Below the pieces are notes generated by a model, which searched no databases, had not been told where the DNA came from, and saw only the letters and a program-made list of their open reading frames with translations. Below are positions 1-8,286 of a DNA stretch of 64,000 nt, piece after piece; the first letter of the stretch is position 1, and each line of letters begins with the position of its first letter. Location: positions 1 to 64,000 of the forward strand of contig CAILKP010000069.1 in NCBI GenBank assembly GCA_903834785.1. Reading direction: 5' to 3'. The stretch is from an uncultured bacterium (lineage in GTDB: Bacteria; Planctomycetota; Phycisphaerae; Phycisphaerales; UBA1924). Both the position numbers and the translations under genes were made by a program.

Positions 1-157
1 AGACCTGGCCAATCAACCAGCCCGGCGGCGTCCACGAGGGCTTGCGGATCGTGCTGTACCACTCCGAGAGCCCGCTACTCGTCGCCGTGCCCCCGATCGC
101 CGCGGCACCAATGCAAACAGCAGCCATCACAATGACAGCACCGACCACCGCCGGCAT
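1..157 (-). CDS. TspO/MBR family protein, N-terminal part (cut by window edge)
   Basis: The minus strand reads about 52 codons from an ATG at 157 to the window edge. The translation starts MPAVVGAVIVMAAVCIGA and then carries the family signature SEWYSTIRKPSWTPPGW, which matches the conserved W-Y-x-x-L-x-K-P-x-W-x-P-P motif of TspO/MBR tryptophan-rich sensory proteins. The first hydrophobic stretch is the first of the family's five membrane helices. Known members bind porphyrins and affect stress or photosynthesis regulation; the role here cannot be told. The reading frame stays open upstream of the ATG, so the start is not certain. The C-terminal two thirds lie outside the window. Confidence 0.8.
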   Translation of the reverse strand, partial: MPAVVGAVIVMAAVCIGAAAIGGTATSSGLSEWYSTIRKPSWTPPGWLIGQV

Positions 158-541
158 GGTGCCAGGCTGCGACGAACGATCAGACTTTTGAGAACGTGTG
201 GAAACTGGAATGCCCCGCGGAATGCACCGTTTCTGGCGGTTCCGGGCTGACGCCCGAACAACCCGAGCGTCGAACCATAGCCGCAGTGGCCGCCGGGCTT
301 GATGTCACCCCGTACGCCTTGGATTGCAACCTGTCCGACCGGCGGCCCCGCACGCGGATGCCCCCCTGACACCCGAGTCAGGCCACCGGCACGGCATCTG
401 TGCAACGCCACCGCGGGGCCAGCGTTCCATCCATCCGGCGTCCTTGGCCGAGCGAAACGGAACATCGGTCGTTCCGGGCGGCCAATACACTCGACCGGTT
501 CGTGCCCACCCTTGACGCTGCAGTCATAACCCATCTTGCCC
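158..541. other. intergenic stretch, no gene recognised
   Basis: This is the 384-base gap between the divergent TspO-like gene and the DUF2231/cytochrome gene. Several open frames cross it, but none has recognisable protein features or a ribosome binding site. It probably holds promoters for both flanking genes. I could not identify a clear -35/-10 pair or hairpin. Confidence 0.4.
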
Positions 542-1474
542 ATGCTCTCCATCATTTCAAACAGCGCATTCGTTGTACCGCTGGCATCCCTGGTGCCGCC
601 GATCCCGCCGTTTGACCGGCTGCATCCGCTCGTGGTGCACTTTCCGATCGCGCTTGTACTGGTTGCCCCCGTGTTCGTCCTGCTGGCGGTTGCGCTCAAC
701 CGCTACGCCCGACCACTCCTGCTTGCAGCCACCTTGCTGGTGGCTATGGGCGCAGTGTCTGCGGCGGTAGCCGTGGAATCTGGGGAAGCCGCCGAGCACT
801 ACGCCGAGGCGGTGCCTGCCGCAGCCCCGGTGCTGGATCAGCACGCCTCACTGGCAAAGAAGGCCCGAAACGCCGTGTTCGGCCTCACCGGGCTGATGGC
901 CATATGCACCCTGGTCGTCTGGCGAAGCAAGGAGCCCATGGCCCGCAAGCAACTAAGCTACATCGCCGGCGGCACACTGGCGGCGTGGGCTGGCACGTCT
1001 TTGCTGCTGGCCAACGCCGCCCATGAAGGTGGAAGGCTGGTCCATGAGTTTGGAGTACGGGCATGGGCGGAACCCGCGGCCGTGCCTGTGACTGGGCAAC
1101 CCCCTAGTTCAGCCGGGGCACCAACCCGTGATGGGGCACCAAAACCGCCAGGGCTGATCTCCACAATGCAGGACATTGACTACGCGTTTGCCCGCTTGGA
1201 GGCGGCCGCCAAGAACAACTGGCAGCCCGCCGAGGGAGCCAGGCCGCTCGAAGCTGACGCTGCGGAGATCGCCGCAGCGTTGACCGTACTGAAAGACAAC
1301 GCTCGGGTGAAGGCCAAGCCGGAGGAGTTCCTTGTTTGGCTGCTGGAGGATGCCGCACACGCGGCGACGCTGAGGGACAAGCTCAAGGCCAAGGCTCCGG
1401 CCGAGGAAATCAAACAAGCGTTTACATTGCTGGCAACGGGCTGCGACCGCTGCCATAACAAGTATCGCGAGTGA
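542..1474 (+). CDS. DUF2231-type membrane protein with C-terminal cytochrome c'-like domain
   Basis: About 310 residues. The N-terminal part contains FDRLHPLVVHFPIAL followed by hydrophobic segments, the pattern of the DUF2231 membrane domain (four helices, residues about 20-165). A Pro/Ala/Gly-rich linker follows (about 175-200). The C-terminal part is a helical domain of roughly 110 residues that ends in CDRCHNKYRE. A CxxCH heme site right at the C-terminus followed by a basic/aromatic tail is typical of cytochrome c'-type four-helix bundles (CxxCHxxFR). The protein is probably membrane anchored with a periplasmic c-type heme, acting in electron transfer or NO/CO binding. The ATG at 542 was chosen; a TTG two codons upstream is also possible and no strong ribosome site is visible. 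It lies alone between divergent TspO and co-directional transketolase. Confidence 0.72.
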   Translation: MLSIISNSAFVVPLASLVPPIPPFDRLHPLVVHFPIALVLVAPVFVLLAVALNRYARPLLLAATLLVAMGAVSAAVAVESGEAAEHYAEAVPAAAPVLDQHASLAKKARNAVFGLTGLMAICTLVVWRSKEPMARKQLSYIAGGTLAAWAGTSLLLANAAHEGGRLVHEFGVRAWAEPAAVPVTGQPPSSAGAPTRDGAPKPPGLISTMQDIDYAFARLEAAAKNNWQPAEGARPLEADAAEIAAALTVLKDNARVKAKPEEFLVWLLEDAAHAATLRDKLKAKAPAEEIKQAFTLLATGCDRCHNKYRE

Positions 1475-1772
1475 GCCAACGCGCAAGAATCTACAGGTGG
1501 CCCCCGGTGTGCCAACAGAAGACCACACCGAACGGATCACTTATATTGTCTTCGGAACGCACTTTGCAGGCGAGACGCTCGCCCTTTCGGCCACCTCCCA
1601 CTATTATGGGCCCCTGACTTCGTCACGGGAGGTTCACCCCTCCTGCGGCGATGTTTTTGGTCCGTCTTTGGCGTGCAGCGGCCGTTCCGGCCGATGCATC
1701 TGCCCCGTCCGTCCCCCCGGCGACCGGTGCATCCGTGCCCCGGTTGACCTCATCAGCAAGGAAAGGTCGCCC

Positions 1773-3740
1773 ATGTCCTTTGAAGCAGCAGTCCACCACC
1801 AGGCAATCGAGCTTGACCGCATGGCGATCGAGATGTGTGCCGCCTCCGGAAGCGGCCACCCCAGCACTGCCCTGTCGCTGGGCCACATCATCACGGTGCT
1901 GATGTTCTCCACGATGCGCTGGAGCCCGGACTATCCGTCGTACCCGACGGCCGACCGTCTGGTGCTCTCGGAAGGTCACGCGGTGCCGATCGTGTACGCG
2001 GCGTGCATCAAGCTGGGCGTGAAGGTGGGCAAGGACCCCGAGAAGATGCGCGAGCTGACGGGCGACGACGTCAAGAAGCTGCGCGAGGCGAACAGCGAGC
2101 TCGACGGCCACCCCAACCCGATGGAAGGCTTCCCCTTCTTTGATACGGCCACCGGGTCGCTTGGTCAGGGTCTCTCCGCCGCGGCGGGTCTGGCCGAGGC
2201 CGCCCGTCTCGATGGGCTGGACAAGCGGATCTACTGCATCATCGGCGACGGCGAGAGCCGCGAGGGTCAGATCGCTGAGGCCTTGGACTACGTTGCGGAG
2301 CGCAAGCTCAACAACGTGCTGACGATCTTCAACTGCAACGAGTACGGCCAGGCGGACCGCGTGAGCGGCCAGCAGTCGGCCAAGACGCTGGCGGCCAAGC
2401 TGGCTGCGGCGAACTTCACCGTCCGCGAGATCGACGGCCACGACCCCAAGGCCATCAAGGCCGCGGTTGACGAGTTCGTCAAGACCTCGGGCACCCCCGG
2501 CACGCCGATGGCCATCGTGGCCAAGACGGTCAAGGGCTGGGGCACGACCGTGATGCACGGCGCAGCCTGGCACGGCAAGCCGGCAACCGGCGATCAGATG
2601 GTCAAGGCCCTGAGCGAGCTTGACCAGCGCCGCGTGGAGCTGACCAGCGCTCTGGTCAGCGCCGACAGCTTTGAGATCCAGCCCCCGGCTGAGTACAAGC
2701 CGCGTGAGGCCCGCAACGACGCGACCCCGACGCTGAGCGAGGTTGCCAAGAAGTACGACTTGGGCACCGCGATGCAGAGCGGCAAGATGGCCACCCGCCG
2801 CGCCTACGGCATCGCCCTGCGGGCCCTGGGCCACGCCAACGACAACGTCGTTGCCCTCGACTGCGACGTGTCCAACAGCACCTTCGCCGAGATGTTCCGC
2901 AAGGACGCGGCGCTGACCAACCGCTTCTTTGAGTGCAAGATCGCCGAGCAGAACATGATCAGCCTGGGCGCCGGCTTCTCGGCTGCGGGCAAGATCCCCT
3001 TCTGCTCGACGTTCGCCAAGTTCGTCACCCGCGCGTACGACCAGATCGAGATGGCCATCAACAGCGGCTCGAACATCAAGGTGATCGGCTCGCACGCCGG
3101 CATCACGCTGGCGGCCGACGGCCCCAGCCAGATGTCGCTGCCCGACATCAGCTGGTTCCGCTCCTTCTCGACGATGCGTGACCACCGCGGCAACCCCGGC
3201 TGCTACATCCTCCAGCCGTCGGACGCGTACGCCGCGTACGCCCTGACGATGGCCATGGCCGAGTACGAGGGCGCCTGCTACATGCGGACCCTGCGTGCCG
3301 ACACCGAGTTCATCTACTCCGACCACACCACGTTCAACCTTGGCGGCTTTGAAGTGCTGGCCGAGGGCCGTGACGTCCTGCTGTGCGCCAGCGGCTATAT
3401 GGTCCACGAGGCCAACAAGGCCCTGGACATCCTGGACAAGGCCGGCATCTCCGCCACGCTGGTGGACCTGTACTCCCTGCCGTTTGACACCGACAAGCTG
3501 ATGGACATCGCCAACCAGAACAACGGCCAGATCATCAGCATCGAGGACAACTACGGCGGCGGTATCGGCTCGGCGATCGCCGATGCCATTGCCACCAGCG
3601 GCGACGGCTTCACGCTCAAGCAGATGCACGTTCGCCGCATCCCCAAGAGCGCCAAGACCCCCGACGAAGTGCTCAAGATGTGCGGCCTGACCAGCGATGA
3701 CATCGTCAAGGAAGTCATGAAGCTGCTGCAGGTGGTGTGA
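1773..3740 (+). CDS. tkt: transketolase
   Basis: 655 residues, the normal length for transketolase, which moves two-carbon ketol units between sugar phosphates in the pentose phosphate pathway using thiamine diphosphate and Mg2+. The N-terminal TPP domain shows SGSGHPSTALS, LVLSEGHAVP and GDGESREGQIAEALDYV (the GDG...N-type Mg-TPP motif, continuing to NNVLTIFNCNEYGQ). The pyrimidine-binding domain (residues about 345-510) includes FFECKIAEQNMISLGAGFSAAGK with the catalytic Glu. A C-terminal regulatory domain ends the protein. The frame is open for 92 codons upstream, but ATG 1773 is preceded by GGAAAGG at suitable spacing and begins the homologous region, so the longer reading was rejected. 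It stands as a single transcription unit closed by a strong hairpin. Confidence 0.95.
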   Translation: MSFEAAVHHQAIELDRMAIEMCAASGSGHPSTALSLGHIITVLMFSTMRWSPDYPSYPTADRLVLSEGHAVPIVYAACIKLGVKVGKDPEKMRELTGDDVKKLREANSELDGHPNPMEGFPFFDTATGSLGQGLSAAAGLAEAARLDGLDKRIYCIIGDGESREGQIAEALDYVAERKLNNVLTIFNCNEYGQADRVSGQQSAKTLAAKLAAANFTVREIDGHDPKAIKAAVDEFVKTSGTPGTPMAIVAKTVKGWGTTVMHGAAWHGKPATGDQMVKALSELDQRRVELTSALVSADSFEIQPPAEYKPREARNDATPTLSEVAKKYDLGTAMQSGKMATRRAYGIALRALGHANDNVVALDCDVSNSTFAEMFRKDAALTNRFFECKIAEQNMISLGAGFSAAGKIPFCSTFAKFVTRAYDQIEMAINSGSNIKVIGSHAGITLAADGPSQMSLPDISWFRSFSTMRDHRGNPGCYILQPSDAYAAYALTMAMAEYEGACYMRTLRADTEFIYSDHTTFNLGGFEVLAEGRDVLLCASGYMVHEANKALDILDKAGISATLVDLYSLPFDTDKLMDIANQNNGQIISIEDNYGGGIGSAIADAIATSGDGFTLKQMHVRRIPKSAKTPDEVLKMCGLTSDDIVKEVMKLLQVV

Positions 3741-3777
3741 GCCGCCCGTAGCGTGCCGAATCCTGATTGAACCCTGT

Positions 3778-3812
3778 CACAAGGCCGCCGCGAGGCGGCC
3801 TTGTGTGTTTTT
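3778..3812 (+). terminator. Rho-independent terminator after transketolase
   Basis: A perfect 12-bp stem (cacaaggccgcc / ggcggccttgtg) with a gcga tetraloop begins 38 bases after the transketolase stop and is followed by tgttttt. Confidence 0.85.
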
Positions 3813-3850
3813 GCCGAACGCACGGCGGGTGCCGCTTTCGACGAGTGGCA

Positions 3851-4077
3851 CGCTTCGCTACCGCGAAGCGGTGCGGGTCAATAGCGTCGGGTCGCCGCGA
3901 AGCGGCACCCGACGACACGCACCGACAACGGGCCCGCCCACCGCGCAGTGGTGGAGGTACCCGGTCTGTCGAGCACGGACCTCCACCGCTGCGCGGTGGA
4001 ACCGCCAGAACTGGCCGGGTTCCGCGGGTGCCGCTTCGCGGCGACCCGCGGCTACTAGCCGTCGATCGCTGCGCGAT
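3851..4077. repeat. cluster of short palindromes, REP-like
   Basis: The 227 bases between two terminators hold six small palindromes: 3851-3870, 3886-3913, 3938-3954, 3982-4000, 4022-4051 and 4065-4077. The 22-mer at 3889-3910 (gggtcgccgcgaagcggcac plus cc) is repeated exactly in inverted orientation at 4026-4047. The palindromes at 3938 and 3982 are also near-inverted copies of one another. The whole therefore forms a nested inverted structure. No coding capacity fits it. It looks like REP/BIME-type extragenic repeats or a small non-autonomous element; copy number elsewhere is unknown. Confidence 0.6.
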
Positions 4078-4114
4078 GAAAACAAAGCCCCCGAGCACAG
4101 GTGCTCGGGGGCTT
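4075..4114 (-). terminator. terminator of the deoxyhypusine-synthase-like gene
   Basis: A perfect 14-bp stem (aagcccccgagcac, loop ag, gtgctcgggggctt) lies 33 bases beyond the stop. Read on the minus strand it is followed by TTTGTTTTC. Confidence 0.85.
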
Positions 4115-4147
4115 GGCAGAAAGTACAAAATGTTCAGGACACGCGGT

Positions 4148-5284
4148 TTAGCGGGCGGCCTTCTTCTTGCCGGTGGCGTGCATGAAATCGGGCAGGCCTT
4201 CGCCCTTCTCGAAAAGGTCGGCGAACTTGAAGCCCTTGCGCTTCTTCCAGTTGCCGCGGTGCAGGGCATCGCTGGCCAGCAGGGGGAACAGGGCGGAGAT
4301 CTCGCCAAAGACCATCTGCTCGTGGACGATGTCGACCTTGCCCCAGCTGCAGGCCTCACGCAGGGTGGAGCCCGACAGGGCGCCGTCGCGGCTGTCGGCC
4401 ACGGTCATCTGGACGGCATACTTGTGCATGCCGATGTCACCGCGGGCCTTGCCGCCCTTGCGCTCATTGAGCAGTTCGGCTGCGACGACGATGTCCTGGG
4501 CGAAGTTCTTGGGCACGCCGCCGCCGAGCATGAGCAGGCCGGTGTCCTTGCAGGCCAGCTTGATGTCGGTCAGCTCGCGGAAGTCCTTGCCGCTGTCGAA
4601 GGCGACCTGGCCGCGGCCTTCCTCGATGGCCTCGGTCTGCTGGAGCACGATGCCGAAGCCGGCGGAGCAGTCGCTGAAGGCGGGCACGAAGATGGGCACG
4701 CGCTTCTGGTAGCAGGTCTTGACCAGCGACTCGTTCTTGGGGTGCTTCTGGGCCAGGTACGCGCCCATGGCCTCGATGAACTCGCGGCTGGAGTACGCAC
4801 CGGGGGCGAACTGGTTGAAGATCTCGTAGGTGCAATCGTCGCAGTCGCGCAGATCGTCCTCGTTGATGTAGGTGTCGTAGATGCGGTCGATCATCATGTT
4901 CCGCAGGGTCATGTCATCGACCGGCGGCGCCTCGGGGCTGCCCGGGGCGATGTAGTGCTTGAAGCCCAGGCCTTCGAAGAAGTCCTGATCGACGATGTTG
5001 GCACCGGTCGACACGATCGCATCGATCATGTTGTGCTCGATCATCGTGATCAGCGCCTTCTTCAGGCCGGCGGAGACCAGCGAGCCGGCGAGCGTGACGA
5101 TCACGCCGCAGCCGGTGTCCTTGAGCATCATCGAGTAGATGTCCGCCGCGTTGGCCAGCGTGCGGCTGGAGAACGCCATGTTGCGGTAGCTGTCGATGAC
5201 CGGGCGGGCATCGAAGCTGGCGATATCAACGTGCTTGATCGGGCGGGAGAGCAGTTCTTTCTTGGTCCACTTGCCGTTTGCCAT
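4148..5284 (-). CDS. deoxyhypusine synthase-like protein (possible homospermidine synthase)
   Basis: 378 residues of the deoxyhypusine synthase family, NAD-dependent enzymes that transfer the aminobutyl group of spermidine to a lysine or to an amine. Visible family features are TLAGSLVSAGLKKAL and STGANIVDQD in the N-terminal NAD-binding part, GGGVPKNF, and SGSTLREACSWGKV. The last aligns with the active-site lysine loop (SWGK) of the human enzyme. Bacteria lack eIF5A, so the lysine target is absent; known bacterial relatives make homospermidine or act on other polyamines. ATG 5284 is chosen because GGAG precedes it and MANGKWTKKELL begins the conserved region; the frame upstream to 5464 has no homology. 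It is a monocistronic unit with its own terminator. Confidence 0.85.
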   Translation of the reverse strand: MANGKWTKKELLSRPIKHVDIASFDARPVIDSYRNMAFSSRTLANAADIYSMMLKDTGCGVIVTLAGSLVSAGLKKALITMIEHNMIDAIVSTGANIVDQDFFEGLGFKHYIAPGSPEAPPVDDMTLRNMMIDRIYDTYINEDDLRDCDDCTYEIFNQFAPGAYSSREFIEAMGAYLAQKHPKNESLVKTCYQKRVPIFVPAFSDCSAGFGIVLQQTEAIEEGRGQVAFDSGKDFRELTDIKLACKDTGLLMLGGGVPKNFAQDIVVAAELLNERKGGKARGDIGMHKYAVQMTVADSRDGALSGSTLREACSWGKVDIVHEQMVFGEISALFPLLASDALHRGNWKKRKGFKFADLFEKGEGLPDFMHATGKKKAAR

Positions 5285-5464
5285 GGGGGAAACTCCAAAA
5301 GGCCAAGCCCCCCTTAGCCGGGTCAGGTGCGTGAAAACGCCGGGGGTGGCGGCGTACAGAATGATACGTTGCTCTCCGAAGCCGGAGGGACGCTGGGCCA
5401 CGCCCAAAATGTCAAGCTGGGGTGAAACGCACGCCGCCGGGCAGGACGAACCGCTGAGCGGCAA

Positions 5465-7123
5465 TCACCCCGCTGGCAGCAGCAGCTCAAAGACCGCCCC
5501 GCGGGCATCCGCCCGGTTGCGGGCCAGCAGCAGGCCGCCATGCTCACGCACGATGCCCTCACTGACCGCCAGGCCCAGCCCCGTGCCGCGGCTGTCGAGC
5601 CGGGTGCTGGCAAAGGGCTCAAAGAGGCGGCTGGCGATGTTCGGATCGATCCCGGGGCCTTCATCGGCGATCATCAGCCGCGTCCAGCGGGCACCCTCGC
5701 GGTCGACCGTCTCGCCGGTGACCGTGATGCGGCGTTTGCCATCCATGTTCCACCGCGGGCCGGCATCGCCATCGGGCTCGGCCGCCGCGACCTCACGGGC
5801 CTCCAGCGTGGCGTCGCAGGCGTTCCGCAGGAGGTTGACCAGCACCTGAACGATGCGGTCGCCATCGCAGCGGGCGATGAGTTCCGTTCCTGCGGTTTCC
5901 GCCCCCTCGGCCTCCGCTGCGAAAAGCCCGCCGGCGGCCGGTCCGCCGGGCAGGCCGTTGACCAGTTCCAGCCGCGAGCCGATGTTGCGATCAAGCTTGA
6001 CGAGCGTCCAGGCCTCCTCGACCAGCGGCCGCAGGGGTGTGGCCGTGGTGTTCATGGGCCTCACGCGGGCAAAGTCCAGCAGACTGTCCGAGAGCTTCTC
6101 AAGCCGGCCGGTGACGCGGAGCATGAGCTGGGTCTCGGCCTTTTCCAGCCGGCCGTTCTTGTCCAGCGTCTCGCTGAGGCCCTTGATCACCGCCAGCGGC
6201 GTGTTCATCTCATGGGCCAGGCCCGCGCTCATGACGCCCAGCGAAGCGAGACGGTCCGCATCGGCCAGGTTGCGCTTGGCGGTTTCCAGCAGGTGGTTCT
6301 TGCGTTTCAGGTCGGCCAGCGTCTGCTCCAGCTGCTGGGCGGTATCGGCCAGAGCCCGCTCATTCTCGCGCAGCTGCATGACGGTGCGGTTGTGGCTGCG
6401 CATGATCTCGCCGAGCTCATCGGCGGGGATCTGCTTCTCATCGAGCAGTTCATCCTGCCGGCGGTTGTCACGCACGGCCTGATCCGCCCGAAGGATGGCC
6501 CGGATCGGCCCGTACACATGCCGCGGCAGCACCAGCACCTCCAGCGCCAGGGCGATGAGGGCATAGACCGCCAGCAGTGAGAGGATGAGCACGGCGTAGA
6601 CGTGTACCACCGCCTGCCGGGCATCATCCAGGCGGGCAGTGGCCAGCAGCATGGCCCCGGTGTCGATGCCGCGGACCAGCGGGGCTTTGAGCAGCACGCC
6701 GAGTGTCCCATCGGGCAGGCGGACCTCGATCCCCGCACGCTCGCTGACCGGGCCGGCCGCACCAAGCACACCGGCATTGTCCGCCGCGGCAAGGTCCTGC
6801 GTGCTCAGCCCCGCTTCCAAGGGCTCGGATCGACTGATCGCCGCGGCAACCAGCTCACCACTGACCATCGTGACACTGGCGGGCAACTGCACATCGGGGT
6901 CCGCCGCCAGCAGCCGGGCCGAAAGGATCACGGCCAGCCGGGCCTCGTGCAGCTCCGCACGCTCGAGAATGCGGTTGACCGCCGGACGGAGGGCCAGCGT
7001 GAGCAGCGCAACGAGAATGAGCGAGAAGAACGTGTGCAGGACGATCAGCTTCTTGCGGATGCGCATGCCCGCGAGAAACCCGGTGTCCGGCAGCGAGATG
7101 GGGCGGCGAGGTGTTCCAGCCAC
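5465..7123 (-). CDS. membrane-bound sensor histidine kinase
   Basis: 552 residues. An N-terminal membrane helix (about residues 22-46) follows MRIRKKL. A periplasmic sensing region runs to about residue 170 and a second membrane helix spans about 177-198. A HAMP-like segment (LPRHVYGPIRAILRADQAV) and coiled coil follow. The kinase core has the H-box GLAHEMNTPLAVI with His at about residue 304, an N-box NLLRNACDA, a G1 box DEGPGI and a G2 box GTGLGLAVSEGIV. It should autophosphorylate on His and pass phosphate to a response regulator, but no regulator gene is adjacent. Start GTG 7123 has GAGGA six bases upstream. The gene lies 55 bp behind the aldo/keto reductase gene and may share its transcript. 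Confidence 0.9.
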   Translation of the reverse strand: MAGTPRRPISLPDTGFLAGMRIRKKLIVLHTFFSLILVALLTLALRPAVNRILERAELHEARLAVILSARLLAADPDVQLPASVTMVSGELVAAAISRSEPLEAGLSTQDLAAADNAGVLGAAGPVSERAGIEVRLPDGTLGVLLKAPLVRGIDTGAMLLATARLDDARQAVVHVYAVLILSLLAVYALIALALEVLVLPRHVYGPIRAILRADQAVRDNRRQDELLDEKQIPADELGEIMRSHNRTVMQLRENERALADTAQQLEQTLADLKRKNHLLETAKRNLADADRLASLGVMSAGLAHEMNTPLAVIKGLSETLDKNGRLEKAETQLMLRVTGRLEKLSDSLLDFARVRPMNTTATPLRPLVEEAWTLVKLDRNIGSRLELVNGLPGGPAAGGLFAAEAEGAETAGTELIARCDGDRIVQVLVNLLRNACDATLEAREVAAAEPDGDAGPRWNMDGKRRITVTGETVDREGARWTRLMIADEGPGIDPNIASRLFEPFASTRLDSRGTGLGLAVSEGIVREHGGLLLARNRADARGAVFELLLPAG

Positions 7124-7178
7124 GGTCGGTCCTCATTCCCGGGCGCCGGGGCGGGTGCCGCGGCGGCAAAAGCTTGGC

Positions 7179-8186
7179 TCAGGCCTTGAACACACCACGG
7201 ATGAAGTCAACATCCGCCGCAGACATCGGCGCATCGGTCGCCGCACGCAGGTTGCACAGGGCCTGCCGCTGGTTTCGGAAACCAGGGATGACCGAACAGA
7301 CATGATCGTGTGCCAGCACCCAGCGGCAGGCGGCTGAAGCCAGATCCTCGGTCGTCGAGCCGCAGTGCTGCTTGACCTTGGCAAGCTGGTCCTTGACGCC
7401 GCGGAGTGTGGCGGTGGTAAAGTCCTTGCGCTGGTTGCGATAGTCGCCCTCATCAAACTTCGGCGGGTTCTCCGGGTCGAACTTATCGAGCAGGATCCCT
7501 TGGTCCAGCGGACCAAAGCCGACGAACGTGCAGCCGTGGGCGGCCATGAGCTTCTGCAGCTCGCAGCCGGGGCGGATGAAGTCGTCGTAGCGCATGTTGG
7601 CCTTGTTCTGCAGCACATGCGGCCGGAGCACCGGGATCGCGCGTGCAAAGTCCGCATCGCTGTAAGCCGACTGGCCGATGGTGCGGACCTTGCCTTCTCT
7701 CACCAGCGCGTGCATCGTGGCGGCGGCTTCGGCCAGGTAGTCATGGTCGCGCCCGTCGACATCCGGTCCGATGTACGTGCCGTGGTGGAAGTAATAGATG
7801 TCGATGTAGTCGGTGCCCAGATTCCGCAGCGACTGCTCGCACTGGTTGCGGACGTGAGCCGGGTAGTACGCGTACGGGGCAGTACCCCGGAAGTGGCCGA
7901 CCTTGGTAGCGATGACCTGGGTCTCGCGCTTGGCGCCAAGCTGCTTGAGGCACAGGCCCAGCGTCCGCTCGGCGCGGCCGTTGCCGTAGATGTCCGCGTT
8001 GTCCCAGTGGTTCACGCCCGCATCGAGCCCGGCCTTGATGCCCGCGAGCACATCATCGTGGTTCACATCCGCCCAGCCGATCGGTGAGCCGTTCTGCAGC
8101 GACCAGTTGGGACCGCCCATGGTCCAGCAGCCGAACCCGATTTCCGAGACCTTCACGCCTGTCTTGCCGATTTCGCGGTAACGCAT
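7179..8186 (-). CDS. aldo/keto reductase
   Basis: 335 residues, a (beta/alpha)8-barrel NADPH-dependent oxidoreductase. It opens MRYREIGKTGVKVSEIGFG, typical of the family. The tetrad is present: Asp and Tyr in WDNADIYGNG, Lys in VIATKVG and His in IYYFHHGTY. The C-terminal cofactor region reads CSVIPGFRNQRQ, as in the bacterial YghZ/Tas-like branch. The substrate is not predictable. ATG 8186 begins the conserved region; the frame extends upstream to 8582 but overlaps the divergent metallohydrolase gene, so that extension was rejected. No clear ribosome site is visible. Confidence 0.9.
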   Translation of the reverse strand: MRYREIGKTGVKVSEIGFGCWTMGGPNWSLQNGSPIGWADVNHDDVLAGIKAGLDAGVNHWDNADIYGNGRAERTLGLCLKQLGAKRETQVIATKVGHFRGTAPYAYYPAHVRNQCEQSLRNLGTDYIDIYYFHHGTYIGPDVDGRDHDYLAEAAATMHALVREGKVRTIGQSAYSDADFARAIPVLRPHVLQNKANMRYDDFIRPGCELQKLMAAHGCTFVGFGPLDQGILLDKFDPENPPKFDEGDYRNQRKDFTTATLRGVKDQLAKVKQHCGSTTEDLASAACRWVLAHDHVCSVIPGFRNQRQALCNLRAATDAPMSAADVDFIRGVFKA

Positions 8187-8286
8187 GGCGGAGCGTAGGT
8201 GTCGCCTGCCGACCATCGCATGGCGGCACGGCAGGCAGGCGCCACACCGCCTCGCCAGCCCCGCGGCAGTGCCGCTACGCTGACGC

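Noticed and set aside
1497-1772. 92-codon N-terminal extension of transketolase
   Set aside because: No homology, Cys/Arg/Pro-rich text, and a good ribosome site directly before ATG 1773.
1623-3629. Open frame of 668 codons on the strand opposite transketolase
   Set aside because: It is rich in Val, Gly, His and Arg in the way expected from the complement of a GC-rich gene, has no recognisable domain and covers a clear transketolase.
3767-5317. Open plus-strand frame of 516 codons across the palindrome cluster and the DHS-like gene
   Set aside because: It crosses two terminators and is antisense to a gene with a conserved active site.
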